Source of the DNA: Auanema rhodensis
Lineage: Eukaryota; Nematoda; Chromadorea; Rhabditida; Rhabditidae
Direction: 5' to 3'
Assembly (NCBI GenBank): GCA_964057225.1
Contig: OZ059896.1
Coordinates: forward strand, 7,874,001 to 7,938,000
Length of the DNA: 64,000 nt
In this document: positions 1-14,173 of the stretch, piece by piece
Layout: every line of letters begins with the position of its first letter
How positions within the stretch are numbered: the stretch's first letter is position 1
The notes under the pieces: model-generated
Databases searched by the model: none
Seen by the model: the letters and a program-made list of their open reading frames with translations, nothing else
Told to the model about the DNA's origin: nothing
Position numbers and translations under genes: made by a program

Positions 1-3000
1 TATTTTTATTTGATCAAAGTTGACGATCTTGGAGTAAAGCGGACATTCACCAGGCACAACATGACTACAGCCTGAACTTTTTTGTGAACAAATCTGCTGG
101 ATAGGGTCGAGATAAACCATTTTTCCGGAAAACAGAGAGGTCCTCGTCAATTCTCACTAAGAAATTCAGAATCTACACATCTAAATACTCCACCTTTTGA
201 TATTTTTATTCGATCAAAGTTGATGATCTTGGAGTAATGCGGACATTCACCAGGCACAACATGACTACAGCCTGAACTTTTTTGTGAACAAATCTGCTGG
301 ATAGGGTCGAGATAAACCTTTTTTCCGGAAAATAGAGAGGTCCTGGTCAATTCTCACTCAGAATTTCAGAATCTACACATCTAAATACCCAACCTTTTGA
401 TATTTTTATTTGATCAAAAATGATGATCTTGGAGTAAAGCGAACTTTCACGAGACACAACATGACTACAGCCTGAACTTTTTTGTGAACAAATCTGCTGG
501 ATAGGGTCGAGATAAACCCTTTCTCCGGAAAATAGAGAGGTCCTGGTCAATTCTCACTCAGAATTTCAGAATCTACACATCTAAATACCCAACCTTTTGA
601 TATTTTTATTTGATCAAAGTTGATCATCTTGGAATAAACCGAACATTCACCAGGCACAACATGACTACAGCCTGAACTTTTTTGTGAACAAATCTGCTGG
701 ATAGGGTCGAGATAAACCCTTTTTCCGGAAAACAGAAAGGTCCTCGTCAATTCTCACTAAGAATTTCAGAATCTACACATCTGAATACCCAACCTTTTGA
801 TATTTTTATTTGATCAAAGTTGATCATCTTGTAATAAACCGAACTTTCACGAGACACAACATGACTACAGCCTGAACTTTTTTGTGAACAAATCTGCTGG
901 ATAGGGTCGAGATAAACCCTTTTTCCGGAAAACAGAGAGGTCCTGGTCAATTCTCACTAAGAATTTCAGAATCTACACATCTGAATACCCAACCTTTTGA
1001 TTTTTTTATTTGATCAAAAATGATGATCTTGGAGTAAAGCGAACTTTCACGAGACACAACATGACTACAGCCTGAACTTTTTTGTGAACAAATCTGCTGG
1101 ATAGGGTCGAGATAAACCCTTTTTCCGGAAAACAGAGAGGTCCTGGTCAATTCTCACTAAGAATTTCAGAATCTACACATCTGAATACCCAACCTTTTGA
1201 TTTTTTTATTTGATCAAAAATGATGATCTTGGAGTAAAGCGAACTTTCACGAGACACAACATGACTACAGCCTGAACTTTTTTGTGAACAAATCTGCTGG
1301 ATAGGGTCGAGATAAACCTTTTTTCCGGAAAATAGAGAGGTCCTGGTCAATTCTCACTAAGAATTTCAGAATCTACACATCTAAATACCCAACCTTTTGA
1401 TATTTTTATTTGATCAAAGTTGATGATCTTGGAGTAAAGCGGACATTCACCAGGCACAACATGACTACAGCCTGAACTTTTTTGTGAACAAATCTGCTGG
1501 ATAGGGTCGAGATAAACCCTTTTTCCGGAAAACAGAAAGGTCCTCGTCAATTCTCACTAAGAAATTTAGAATCTACACATCTAAATACCCAACCTTTTGA
1601 TTTTTTTATTTGATCAAAAATGATGATCTTGGAGTAAAGCGAACTTTCACGAGACACAACATGACTACAGTCTGAACTTTTTTGTGAACAAACCTGCTGG
1701 ATAGGGTCGAGATAAACCCTTTTTCCGGAAAATAGAGAGGTCCTGGTCAATTCTCACTAAGAATTTCAGAATCTACACATCTGAATACCCAACCTTTTGA
1801 TATTTTTATTTGATCAAAGTTGATCATCTTGGAATAAACCGAACATTCACCAGGCACAATATGACTACAGCCTGAACTTTTTTGTGAACAAATCTGCTGG
1901 ATAGGGTCAAGATAAACCCTTTGTCCGGAAAATAGAGAGGTCCTGGTCAATTTTCACTAAGAAATTCAGAATCTACACATCTGAATACCCAACCTTTTGA
2001 TATTTATATTTGATCAAAGTTGATGATCTTGGAGTAAAGCGAACATTCACCAGGCACAACATGACTACAGCCTCAACTTTTTTGTGAACAAATCTGCTGG
2101 ACAGGGTCGAGATAAACCCTTTTTCCGGAATAGAGAGAGGTCCTGGTCAATTTTCACTAAGAAATTCAGAATCTACACATCTGAATACCCAACCTTTTGA
2201 TATTTTTATTTGATCAAAGTTGATCATCTTGGAATAAACCGAACATTCACCAGGCACAACATGACTACAGCCTGAACTTTTTTGTGAACAAATCTGCTGG
2301 ATAGGGTCGAGATAAACCCTTTTTCCGGAAAATAGAGAGGTCCTGGTCAATTCTCACTAAGAATTTCAGAATCTACACATCTAAATACTCCACCTTTTGA
2401 TATTTTTATTCGATCAAAGTTGATGATCTTGGAGTAATGCGGACATTCACCAGGCACAACATGACTACAGCCTGAACTTTTTTGTGAACAAATCTGCTGG
2501 ATAGGGTCGAGATAAACCATTTTTCCGGAAAACAGAGAGGTCCTCGTCAATTCTCACTAAGAAATTCAGAATCTACACATCTAAATACTCCACCTTTTGA
2601 TATTTTTATTCGATCAAAGTTGATGATCTTGGAGTAATGCGGACATTCACCAGGCACAACATGACTACAGCCTGAACTTTTTTGTGAACAAATCTGCTGG
2701 ATAGGGTCGAGATAAACCTTTTTTCCGGAAAATAGAGAGGTCCTGGTCAATTCTCACTCAGAATTTCAGAATCTACACATCTAAATACTCCACCTTTTGA
2801 TATTTTTATTCGATCAAAGTTGATGATCTTGGAGTAATGCGGACATTCACCAGGCACAACATGACTACAGCCTGAACTTTTTTGTGAACAAATCTGCTGG
2901 ATAGGGTCGAGATAAACCTTTTTTCCGGAAAATAGAGAGGTCCTGGTCAATTCTCACTCAGAATTTCAGAATCTACACATCTAAATACCCAACCTTTTGA

Positions 3001-6000
3001 TATTTTTATTTGATCAAAAATGATGATCTTGGAGTAAAGCGAACTTTCACGAGACACAACATGACTACAGCCTGAACTTTTTTGTGAACAAATCTGCTGG
3101 ATAGGGTCGAGATAAACCCTTTCTCCGGAAAATAGAGAGGTCCTGGTCAATTCTCACTCAGAATTTCAGAATCTACACATCTAAATACCCAACCTTTTGA
3201 TATTTTTATTTGATCAAAGTTGATCATCTTGGAATAAACCGAACATTCACCAGGCACAACATGACTACAGCCTGAACTTTTTTGTGAACAAATCTGCTGG
3301 ATAGGGTCGAGATAAACCCTTTTTCCGGAAAACAGAAAGGTCCTCGTCAATTCTCACTAAGAATTTCAGAATCTACACATCTGAATACCCAACCTTTTGA
3401 TATTTTTATTTGATCAAAGTTGATCATCTTGTAATAAACCGAACATTCACCAGGCACAATATGACTACAGCCTGAACTTTTTTGTGAACAAATCTGCTGG
3501 ATAGGGTCAAGATAAACCCTTTGTCCGGAAAATAGAGAGGTCCTGGTCAATTCTCACTAAGAATTTCAGAATCTACACATCTGAATACCCAACCTTTTGA
3601 TATTTTTATTTGATCAAAAATGATGATCTTGGAGTAAAGCGAACTTTCACGAGACACAACATGACTACAGCCTGAACTTTTTTGTGAACAAATCTGCTGG
3701 ATAGGGTCGAGATAAACCCTTTTTCCGGAAAACAGAGAGGTCCTGGTCAATTCTCACTAAGAATTTCAGAATCTACACATCTGAATACCCAACCTTTTGA
3801 TTTTTTTATTTGATCAAAAATGATGATCTTGGAGTAAAGCGAACTTTCACGAGACACAACATGACTACAGCCTGAACTTTTTTGTGAACAAATCTGCTGG
3901 ATAGGGTCGAGATAAACCTTTTTTCCGGAAAATAGAGAGGTCCTGGTCAATTCTCACTAAGAATTTCAGAATCTACACATCTAAATACCCAACCTTTTGA
4001 TATTTTTATTTGATCAAAGTTGATGATCTTGGAGTAAAGCGGACATTCACCAGGCACAACATGACTACAGCCTGAACTTTTTTGTGAACAAATCTGCTGG
4101 ATAGGGTCGAGATAAACCCTTTTTCCGGAAAACAGAAAGGTCCTCGTCAATTCTCACTAAGAAATTTAGAATCTACACATCTAAATACCCAACCTTTTGA
4201 TTTTTTTATTTGATCAAAAATGATGATCTTGGAGTAAAGCGAACTTTCACGAGACACAACATGACTACAGTCTGAACTTTTTTGTGAACAAACCTGCTGG
4301 ATAGGGTCGAGATAAACCCTTTTTCCGGAAAATAGAGAGGTCCTGGTCAATTCTCACTAAGAATTTCAGAATCTACACATCTGAATACCCAACCTTTTGA
4401 TATTTTTATTTGATCAAAGTTGATCATCTTGGAATAAACCGAACATTCACCAGGCACAATATGACTACAGCCTGAACTTTTTTGTGAACAAATCTGCTGG
4501 ATAGGGTCAAGATAAACCCTTTGTCCGGAAAATAGAGAGGTCCTGGTCAATTTTCACTAAGAAATTCAGAATCTACACATCTGAATACCCAACCTTTTGA
4601 TATTTATATTTGATCAAAGTTGATGATCTTGGAGTAAAGCGAACATTCACCAGGCACAACATGACTACAGCCTCAACTTTTTTGTGAACAAATCTGCTGG
4701 ACAGGGTCGAGATAAACCCTTTTTCCGGAATAGAGAGAGGTCCTGGTCAATTTTCACTAAGAAATTCAGAATCTACACATCTGAATACCCAACCTTTTGA
4801 TATTTTTATTTGATCAAAGTTGATCATCTTGGAATAAACCGAACATTCACCAGGCACAACATGACTACAGCCTGAACTTTTTTGTGAACAAATCTGCTGG
4901 ATAGGGTCGAGATAAACCCTTTTTCCGGAAAATAGAGAGGTCCTGGTCAATTCTCACTAAGAATTTCAGAATCTACACATCTAAATACTCCACCTTTTGA
5001 TATTTTTATTCGATCAAAGTTGATGATCTTGGAGTAATGCGGACATTCACCAGGCACAACATGACTACAGCCTGAACTTTTTTGTGAACAAATCTGCTGG
5101 ATAGGGTCGAGATAAACCATTTTTCCGGAAAACAGAGAGGTCCTCGTCAATTCTCACTAAGAAATTCAGAATCTACACATCTAAATACTCCACCTTTTGA
5201 TATTTTTATTCGATCAAAGTTGATGATCTTGGAGTAATGCGGACATTCACCAGGCACAACATGACTACAGCCTGAACTTTTTTGTGAACAAATCTGCTGG
5301 ATAGGGTCGAGATAAACCTTTTTTCCGGAAAATAGAGAGGTCCTGGTCAATTCTCACTCAGAATTTCAGAATCTACACATCTAAATACCCAACCTTTTGA
5401 TATTTTTATTTGATCAAAAATGATGATCTTGGAGTAAAGCGAACTTTCACGAGACACAACATGACTACAGCCTGAACTTTTTTGTGAACAAATCTGCTGG
5501 ATAGGGTCGAGATAAACCCTTTCTCCGGAAAATAGAGAGGTCCTGGTCAATTCTCACTCAGAATTTCAGAATCTACACATCTAAATACCCAACCTTTTGA
5601 TATTTTTATTTGATCAAAGTTGATCATCTTGGAATAAACCGAACATTCACCAGGCACAACATGACTACAGCCTGAACTTTTTTGTGAACAAATCTGCTGG
5701 ATAGGGTCGAGATAAACCCTTTTTCCGGAAAACAGAAAGGTCCTCGTCAATTCTCACTAAGAATTTCAGAATCTACACATCTGAATACCCAACCTTTTGA
5801 TATTTTTATTTGATCAAAGTTGATCATCTTGGAATAAACCGAACATTCACCAGGCACAATATGACTACAGCCTGAACTTTTTTGTGAACAAATCTGCTGG
5901 ATAGGGTCAAGATAAACCCTTTGTCCGGAAAATAGAGAGGTCCTGGTCAATTCTCACTAAGAATTTCAGAATCTACACATCTGAATACCCAACCTTTTGA

Positions 6001-9000
6001 TATTTTTATTTGATCAAAAATGATGATCTTGGAGTAAAGCGAACTTTCACGAGACACAACATGACTACAGCCTGAACTTTTTTGTGAACAAATCTGCTGG
6101 ATAGGGTCGAGATAAACCCTTTTTCCGGAAAACAGAGAGGTCTCGGTCAATTCTCACTAAGAATTTCAGAATCTACACATCTGAATACCCAACCTTTTGA
6201 TTTTTTTATTTGATCAAAAATGATGATCTTGGAGTAAAGCGAACTTTCACGAGACACAACATGACTACAGCCTGAACTTTTTTGTGAACAAATCTGCTGG
6301 ATAGGGTCGAGATAAACCTTTTTTCCGGAAAATAGAGAGGTCCTGGTCAATTCTCACTAAGAATTTCAGAATCTACACATCTAAATACCCAACCTTTTGA
6401 TATTTTTATTTGATCAAAGTTGATGATCTTGGAGTAAAGCGGACATTCACCAGGCACAACATGACTACAGCCTGAACTTTTTTGTGAACAAATCTGCTGG
6501 ATAGGGTCGAGATAAACCCTTTTTCCGGAAAACAGAAAGGTCCTCGTCAATTCTCACTAAGAAATTTAGAATCTACACATCTAAATACCCAACCTTTTGA
6601 TTTTTTTATTTGATCAAAAATGATGATCTTGGAGTAAAGCGAACTTTCACGAGACACAACATGACTACAGTCTGAACTTTTTTGTGAACAAACCTGCTGG
6701 ATAGGGTCGAGATAAACCCTTTTTCCGGAAAATAGAGAGGTCCTGGTCAATTCTCACTAAGAATTTCAGAATCTACACATCTGAATACCCAACCTTTTGA
6801 TATTTTTATTTGATCAAAGTTGATCATCTTGGAATAAACCGAACATTCACCAGGCACAATATGACTACAGCCTGAACTTTTTTGTGAACAAATCTGCTGG
6901 ATAGGGTCAAGATAAACCCTTTGTCCGGAAAATAGAGAGGTCCTGGTCAATTTTCACTAAGAAATTCAGAATCTACACATCTGAATACCCAACCTTTTGA
7001 TATTTATATTTGATCAAAGTTGATGATCTTGGAGTAAAGCGAACATTCACCAGGCACAACATGACTACAGCCTCAACTTTTTTGTGAACAAATCTGCTGG
7101 ATAGGGTCGAGATAAACCCTTTTTCCGGAATAGAGAGAGGTCCTGGTCAATTTTCACTAAGAAATTCAGAATCTACACATCTGAATACCCAACCTTTTGA
7201 TATTTTTATTTGATCAAAGTTGATCATCTTGGAATAAACCGAACATTCACCAGGCACAACATGACTACAGCCTGAACTTTTTTGTGAACAAATCTGCTGG
7301 ATAGGGTCGAGATAAACCCTTTTTCCGGAAAATAGAGAGGTCCTGGTCAATTCTCACTAAGAATTTCAGAATCTACACATCTGAATACCCAACCTTTTGA
7401 TATTTTTATTTGATCAAAAATGATGATCTTGGAGTAAAGCGAACTTTCACGAGACACAACATGACTACAGCCTGAACTTTTTTGTGAACAAATCTGCTGG
7501 ATAGGGTCGAGATAAACCTTTTTTCCGGAAAATAGAGAGGTCCTGGTCAATTCTCACTAAGAATTTCAGAATCTACACATCTAAATACCCAACCTTTTGA
7601 TATTTTTATTTGATCAAAGTTGATGATCTTGGAGTAAAGCGGACATTCACCAGGCACAACATGACTACAGCCTGAACTTTTTTGTGAACAAATCTGCTGG
7701 ATAGGGTCGAGATAAACCCTTTTTCCGGAAAACAGAAAGGTCCTCGTCAATTCTCACTAAGAAATTTAGAATCTACACATCTAAATACCCAACCTTTTGA
7801 TTTTTTTATTTGATCAAAAATGATGATCTTGGAGTAAAGCGAACTTTCACGAGACACAACATGACTACAGCCTCAACTTTTTTGTGAACAAATCTGCTGG
7901 ATAGGGTCGAGATAAACCTTTTTTCCGGAAAACAGAGAGGTCCTGGTCAATTCTCACTAAGAATTTCAGAATCTACACATCTGAATACCCAACCTTTTGA
8001 TATTTTTATTTGATCAAAAATGATGATCTTGGAGTAAAGCGAACTTTCACGAGACACAACATGACTACAGTCTGAACTTTTTTGTGAACAAACCTGCTGG
8101 ATAGGGTCGAGATAAACCCTTTTTCCGGAAAATAGAGAGGTCCTGGTCAATTCTCACTAAGAATTTCAGAATCTACACATCTGAATACCCAACCTTTTCA
8201 TATTTTTATTTGATCAAAGTTGATCATCTTGGAATAAACCGAACATTCACCAGGCACAATATGACTACAGCCTGAACTTTTTTGTGAACAAATCTGCTGG
8301 ATAGGGTCAAGATAAACCCTTTGTCCGGAAAATAGAGAGGTCCTGGTCAATTTTCACTAAGAAATTCAGAATCTACACATCTGAATACCCAACCTTTTGA
8401 TATTTATATTTGATCAAAGTTGATGATCTTGGAGTAAAGCGAACATTCACCAGGCACAACATGACTACAGCCTCAACTTTTTTGTGAACAAATCTGCTGG
8501 ATAGGGTCGAGATAAACCCTTTTTCCGGAATAGAGAGAGGTCCTGGTCAATTTTCACTAAGAAATTCAGAATCTACACATCTGAATACCCAACCTTTTGA
8601 TATTTTTATTTGATCAAAGTTGATCATCTTGGAATAAACCGAACATTCACCAGGCACAACATGACTACAGCCTGAACTTTTTTGTGAACAAATCTGCTGG
8701 ATAGGGTCGAGATAAACCCTTTTTCCGGAAAATAGAGAGGTCCTGGTCAATTCTCACTAAGAATTTCAGAATCTACACATCTGAATACCCAACCTTTTGA
8801 TATTTTTATTTGATCAAAGTTGATCATCTTGGAATAAACCGAACATTCACCAGGCACAATATGACTACAGCCTGAACTTTTTTGTGAACAAATCTGCTGG
8901 ATAGGGTCGAGATAAACCCTTTTTCCGGAAAACAGAAAGGTCCTCGTCAATTCTCACTAAGAAATTTAGAATCTACACATCTGAATACCCAACCTTTTGA

Positions 9001-12000
9001 TATTTTTATTTGATCAAAAATGATGATCTTGGAGTAAAGCGAACTTTCACGAGACACAACATGACTACAGTCTGAACTTTTTTGTGAACAAACCTGCTGG
9101 ATAGGGTCGAGATAAACCCTTTTTCCGGAAAATAGAGAGGTCCTGGTCAATTCTCACTAAGAATTTCAGAATCTACACATCTGAATACCCAACCTTTTGA
9201 TATTTTTATTTGATCAAAGTTGATCATCTTGGAATAAACCGAACATTCACCAGGCACAATCTGACTACAGCCTGAACTTTTTTGTGAACAAATCTGCTGG
9301 ATAGGGTCAAGATAAACCCTTTGTCCGGAAAATAGAAAGGTCCTCGTCAATTCTCACTAAGAATTTCAGAATCTACACATCTAAATACCCAACCTTTTGA
9401 TATTTTTATTTGATCAAAGTTGATGATCTTGGAGTAAAGCGGACATTCACCAGGCACAACATGACTACAGCCTGAACTTTTTTGTGAACAAATCTGCTGG
9501 ATAGGGTCGAGATAAACCCTTTTTCCGGAAAACAGAAAGGTCCTGGTCAATTCTCACTAAGAATTTCAGAATCTACACATCTGAATACCCAACCTTTTGA
9601 TATTTTTATTTGATCAAAAATGATGATCTTGGAGTAAAGCGAACTTTCACGAGACACAACATGACTACAGCCTCAACTTTTTTGTGAACAAATCTGCTGG
9701 ATAGGGTCGAGATAAACCCTTTTTCCGGAAAACAGAAAGGTCCTCGTCAATTCTCACTAAGAAATTTAGAATCTACACATCTAAATACCCAACCTTTTGA
9801 TTTTTTTATTTGATCAAAAATGATGATCTTGGAGTAAAGCGAACTTTCACGAGACACAACATGACTACAGCCTCAACTTTTTTGTGAACAAATCTGCTGG
9901 ATAGGGTCGAGATAAACCCTTTTTCCGGAAAACAGAGAGGTCCTGGTCAATTCTCACTAAGAATTTCAGAATCTACACATCTGAATACCCAACCTTTTGA
10001 TATTTTTATTTGATCAAAAATGATGATCTTGGAGTAAAGCGAACTTTCACGAGACACAACATGACTACAGTCTGAACTTTTTTGTGAACAAACCTGCTGG
10101 ATAGGGTCGAGATAAACCCTTTTTCCGGAAAATAGAGAGGTCCTGGTCAATTCTCACTAAGAATTTCAGAATCTACACATCTGAATACCCAACCTTTTGA
10201 TATTTTTATTTGATCAAAGTTGATCATCTTGGAATAAACCGAACATTCACCAGGCACAATATGACTACAGCCTGAACTTTTTTGTGAACAAATCTGCTGG
10301 ATAGGGTCAAGATAAACCCTTTGTCCGGAAAATAGAGAGGTCCTGGTCAATTTTCACTAAGAAATTCAGAATCTACACATCTGAATACCCAACCTTTTGA
10401 TATTTATATTTGATCAAAGTTGATGATCTTGGAGTAAAGCGAACATTCACCAGGCACAACATGACTACAGCCTCAACTTTTTTGTGAACAAATCTGCTGG
10501 ATAGGGTCGAGATAAACCCTTTTTCCGGAAAATAGAGAGGTCCTGGTCAATTCTCACTAAGAATTTCAGAATCTACACATCTGAATACCCAACCTTTTGA
10601 TATTTTTATTTGATCAAAGTTGATCATCTTGGAATAAACCGAACATTCACCAGGCACAATATGACTACAGCCTGAACTTTTTTGTGAACAAATCTGCTGG
10701 ATAGGGTCAAGATAAACCCTTTGTCCGGAAAATAGAGAGGTCCTGGTCAATTTTCACTAAGAAATTCAGAATCTACACATCTGAATACCCAACCTTTTGA
10801 TATTTTTATTTGATCAAAAATGATGATCTTGGAGTAAAGCGAACTTTCACGAGACACAACATGACTACAGCCTGAACTTTTTTGTGAACAAACCTGCTGG
10901 ATAGGGTCGAGATAAACCCTTTTTCCGGAAAATAGAGAGGTCCTGGTCAATTTTCACTAAGAATTTCAGAATCTACACATCTGAATACCCAACCTTTTGA
11001 TATTTTTATTTGATCAAAGTTGATCATCTTGGAGTAATGCGGACATTCACCAGGCACAACATGACTACAGCCTGAACTTTTTTGTGAACAAATCTGCTGG
11101 ATAGGGTCGAGATAAACCTTTTTTCCGGAAAATAGAGAGGTCCTGGTCAATTTTCACTAAGAAATTCAGAATCTACACATCTGAATACCCAACCTTTTGA
11201 TATTTTTATTTGATCAAAAATGATGATCTTGGAGTAAAGCGAACTTTCACGAGACACAACATGACTACAGCCTGAACTTTTTTGTGAACAAACCTGCTGG
11301 ATAGGGTCGAGATAAACCCTTTTTCCGGAAAATAGAGAGGTCCTGGTCAATTTTCACTAAGAATTTCAGAATCTACACATCTGAATACCTAACCTTTTGA
11401 TATTTTTATTTGATCAAAGTTGATCATCTTGGAATAAACCGAACATTCACCAGGCACAACATGACTACAGCCTGAACTTTTTTGTGAACAAATCTGCTGG
11501 ATAGGGTCGAGATAAACCCTTTTTCCGGAAAAGAGAGAGGTCCTGGTCAATTTTCACTAAGAAATTCAGAATCTACACATCTGAATACCCAACCTTTTGA
11601 TATTTTTATTTGATCAAAGTTGACGATCTTGGAGTAAAGCGGACATTCACCAGGCACAACATGACTACAGTCTGAACTTTTTTGTGAACAAATCTGCTGG
11701 ATAGGGTCGAGATAAACCTTTTTTCCGGAAAAGAGAGAGGTCCTGGTCAATTTTCACTAAGAAATTCAGAATCTACACATCTGAATACCCAACCTTTTGA
11801 TATTTTTATTTGATCAAAGTTGATGATCTTGGAGTAATGCGGACATTCACCAGGCACAACATGACTACAGCCTGAACTTTTTTGTGAACAAATCTGCTGG
11901 ATAGGGTCGAGATAAACCTTTTTTCCGGAAAATAGAGAGGTCCTGGTCAATTCTCACTAAGAAATTCAGAAACTACACATCTAAATACCCAACCTTTTGA

Positions 12001-12566
12001 TATTTATATTTGATCAAAGTTGATGATCTTGGAGTAAAGCGAACATTCACCAGGCACAACATGACTACAGCCTCAACTTTTTTGTGAACAAATCTGCTGG
12101 ATAGGGTCGAGATAAACCCTTTTTCCGGAATAGAGAGAGGTCCTGGTCAATTTTCACTAAGAAATTCAGAATCTACACATCTGAATACCCAACCTTTTGA
12201 TATTTTTATTTGATCAAAGTTGACGATCTTGGAGTAAAGCGGACATTCACCAGGCACAACATGACTACAGCCTGAACTTTTTTGTGAACAAACCTGCTGG
12301 ATAGGGTCGAGATAAACCCTTTTTCCGGAAAATAGAGAGGTCCTGGTCAATTCTCACTAAGAATTTCAGAATCTACACATCTGAATACCCAACCTTTTGA
12401 TATTTTTATTTGATCAAAGTTGATCATCTTGGAATAAACCGAACATTCACCAGGCACAATATGACTACAGCCTGAACTTTTTTGTGAACAAATCTGCTGG
12501 ATAGGGTCAAGATAAACCCTTTGTCCGGAAAATAGAGAGGTCCTGGTCAATTTTCACTAAGAAATT
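1..12566. repeat. 200-bp satellite array, left block
   Basis: About 63 head-to-tail units of exactly 200 bp lie in one orientation and differ by scattered substitutions. Each unit has a core around TTTTCCGGAAAA, a 12-bp perfect palindrome, and a TTTGATCAAA-type palindrome. Substitutions are shared between units at fixed spacing, which gives the higher-order structure described separately. A minus-strand 67-codon frame is open in most units. It starts with TTG, overlaps the next unit's stop in the tetranucleotide TTGA, and is broken in several units (for example near 1950-2150, 7750-7950 and 9550-9950), so I do not treat it as a gene. The block ends abruptly at the DIRS insertion, in mid-unit. 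I recognise no known satellite family. Confidence 0.97.
347..7346. repeat. Higher-order repeat within the satellite (12-13 units, about 2.4-2.6 kb)
   Basis: Variant units recur in the same order. The unit starting at 347 matches those at 2947 and 5347, and the following units match in turn: 547/3147/5547, 1347/3947/6347, 1547/4147/6547, 1747/4347/6747 and 2147/4747/7147. The first period has 13 units because one variant (2547 and 2747) is doubled. The second has 12 units. The third is followed for about 10 units and then loses register near 7347. This resembles the multimer organisation of centromeric satellites, but no centromere function can be read from sequence. From 7347 to 12566 the variants are reshuffled rather than strictly periodic. 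Confidence 0.85.
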
Positions 12567-12778
12567 TTCTTAAATTTTCCTATTTTATGAAGTAAAATTT
12601 TAATTATATCCCATGTCTTAAGCTATTTATTTTCCAAATAACATATCTTCTCGGTAATCAATAAAACAAAAATTAACAGAAATCAACAGTATTTCGTAAC
12701 ACATTGTAAAATGAGCGTATCATTACCCGTGGTGCTAACCAGTAATGACACGCCCCCTAACTAACACATAAACATCAG
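12567..12778 (-). repeat. DIRS left inverted terminal repeat with 36-bp terminal extension
   Basis: Positions 12603-12778 are the reverse complement of 16840-17015 (176 bp, no mismatch by eye). The outermost 36 bp (12567-12602) are not in the right repeat but are copied in the internal complementary region. Such unequal ends are typical of DIRS elements, where the internal copy lets the full terminus be restored during replication. This is the downstream end relative to transcription of the genes. Confidence 0.93.
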
Positions 12779-12997
12779 AGTCAAAAAAATATAAACTTCA
12801 CAATGTAACAAGGTATAATACATCAAAACAAAAGAAACAATAAAATCACTTCTTCATTTTACTGTTGTTTCTATTAAAAGGTTTTACAGGTATTGAGTTC
12901 GAAGACGACCATCTACTGCAATAACATAAACATTTTTTTCAAGCTGAATATAAAAGAGGGATGGTGAACACACACAGGGGATGGTGGAGGGAAGTCA

Positions 12998-13072
12998 GAC
13001 ATGGGATATAATTAAAATTTTACTTCATAAAATAGGAAAATTTAAGAAATTATATCCCATGTCTTAAGCTAT
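12998..13072. repeat. DIRS internal complementary region (ICR)
   Basis: The first part (12998-13048 plus the shared bases after it) is the reverse complement of the left terminus, including its 36-bp extension. The second part (13049-13072) is the reverse complement of the right terminus. The two termini are thus joined as they would be in a circle. In the DIRS replication model this region templates the joining of the ends into circular DNA for the recombinase. It lies just past the recombinase stop codon. Confidence 0.9.
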
Positions 13073-13075
13073 CTT

Positions 13076-14173
13076 TCAAAAAATTGCAGCTTGAAAGGAT
13101 CTGGTTCTGCAGTAGTGTTTGAAAAATGAAGTGTCGGATTTCCAATTTGCGGCACTCATTATAGTTTTCAATGGAACCCCTTTTTTAAAAGCTGACGAAG
13201 TAGAAGCGTGACGGGTAGAGTGCGCAGAAAATCTATGCGGTATTTTTGCCAACGATAAAATATCCCTTATCCACCGAGCTACTGTTGTACTTGTAATACT
13301 CGTTCCTTGTGAGATGGATATCAGTAAATTATTTGAAAGCCGTTTAGACTCAGTTTTGTCTAAATATGCTTTGATACATGCTACCGGACAGAGTAACGGT
13401 CTGTCTAAAGAAATCTCATAGGTAGCTTTATGAGGTATTCCCGCTTTTCTATTTTTATTTCTATAATTTATGAAAAACGTAACACCGTTATCATTGAATT
13501 GAACATGGTCTATAGAGAACTGCGCTATTTCTGACACTCGTTTTGGGGAGCATAAAGCTAATAGCATTGCTAATTTTTTGGTTAGTAGTTCCAACGATAA
13601 TTCGTTGTTGGGCCCCAGACTTTCTAAATATGAAAGAACAATGGAAGGTTCCCAAGAATCTATATATTTAGGTTGTGGAGGTTTTAATCTGAACGCTCCC
13701 CTAGATATTCTACTAAGTAAAGGGTTATCCCGAAGAGGGGGACTAATTTTCAGAAAGTCAGCTAAAGCACAAAGTGCGGATTTATAGCCCAAAACTGTTG
13801 AAACGGCTTTGTCGTTAAACATAGATGACAAAAAATCTGCAGCGGTTGAAGGAGAGGGAGTAATAGAGATTTTGTGAGAAGCACAATAAATTTCCCACTT
13901 TTTAAGAGCTGTATTATATTGCTTACGAGTTCCTGCAGCCCAGGAGTTTAAGAATAGAGACATGGTATCATTAGATATATCAGGAATTAGGCCAGTCAAA
14001 TTCTCCATGCTAAGAGCTGGAAGTTGTGGCTCTTCAACAGTGGGTGAACTTCTCCCACTGGGTTCCGTAAGAGGTAAGGGTGTTGTAATACCCGTACTTC
14101 CTTGTGAATTTTCTTTAATGTAGGGAACCAATATTGACTTGTCCAGTTCGGAGCTATTAAGATTGCTTTGCAT
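13076..14173 (-). CDS. DIRS tyrosine recombinase
   Basis: This recombinase would insert the circular DNA form of the element into the genome by site-specific-type strand exchange. The C-terminal half carries the tyrosine recombinase catalytic set. Counted on the 403-residue open frame that extends up to 14287, these are Arg250 in a 'CSPKRVSE' box, His356-x-x-Arg359 in 'HSTRH', Trp382 in the usual third-box place, and the nucleophile Tyr392 in 'KHYCR'. An N-terminal SAM-like DNA-binding half precedes it. The frame is open up to 14287 only from a TTG, so I take the first ATG at 14173; ATG 14008 is also possible. It overlaps the end of the RT/methyltransferase frame by about 180 bp in another frame, as in other DIRS elements. 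How it is translated is unknown. Confidence 0.9.
   Translation of the reverse strand: MQSNLNSSELDKSILVPYIKENSQGSTGITTPLPLTEPSGRSSPTVEEPQLPALSMENLTGLIPDISNDTMSLFLNSWAAGTRKQYNTALKKWEIYCASHKISITPSPSTAADFLSSMFNDKAVSTVLGYKSALCALADFLKISPPLRDNPLLSRISRGAFRLKPPQPKYIDSWEPSIVLSYLESLGPNNELSLELLTKKLAMLLALCSPKRVSEIAQFSIDHVQFNDNGVTFFINYRNKNRKAGIPHKATYEISLDRPLLCPVACIKAYLDKTESKRLSNNLLISISQGTSITSTTVARWIRDILSLAKIPHRFSAHSTRHASTSSAFKKGVPLKTIMSAANWKSDTSFFKHYCRTRSFQAAIF

Noticed and set aside
147..12550. Recurring 67-codon minus-strand frame in almost every 200-bp unit
   Set aside because: It starts with TTG, has no ATG of its own, is interrupted in several units, and 200 bp is not a multiple of three. It is a by-product of a low-stop satellite, not a gene family.
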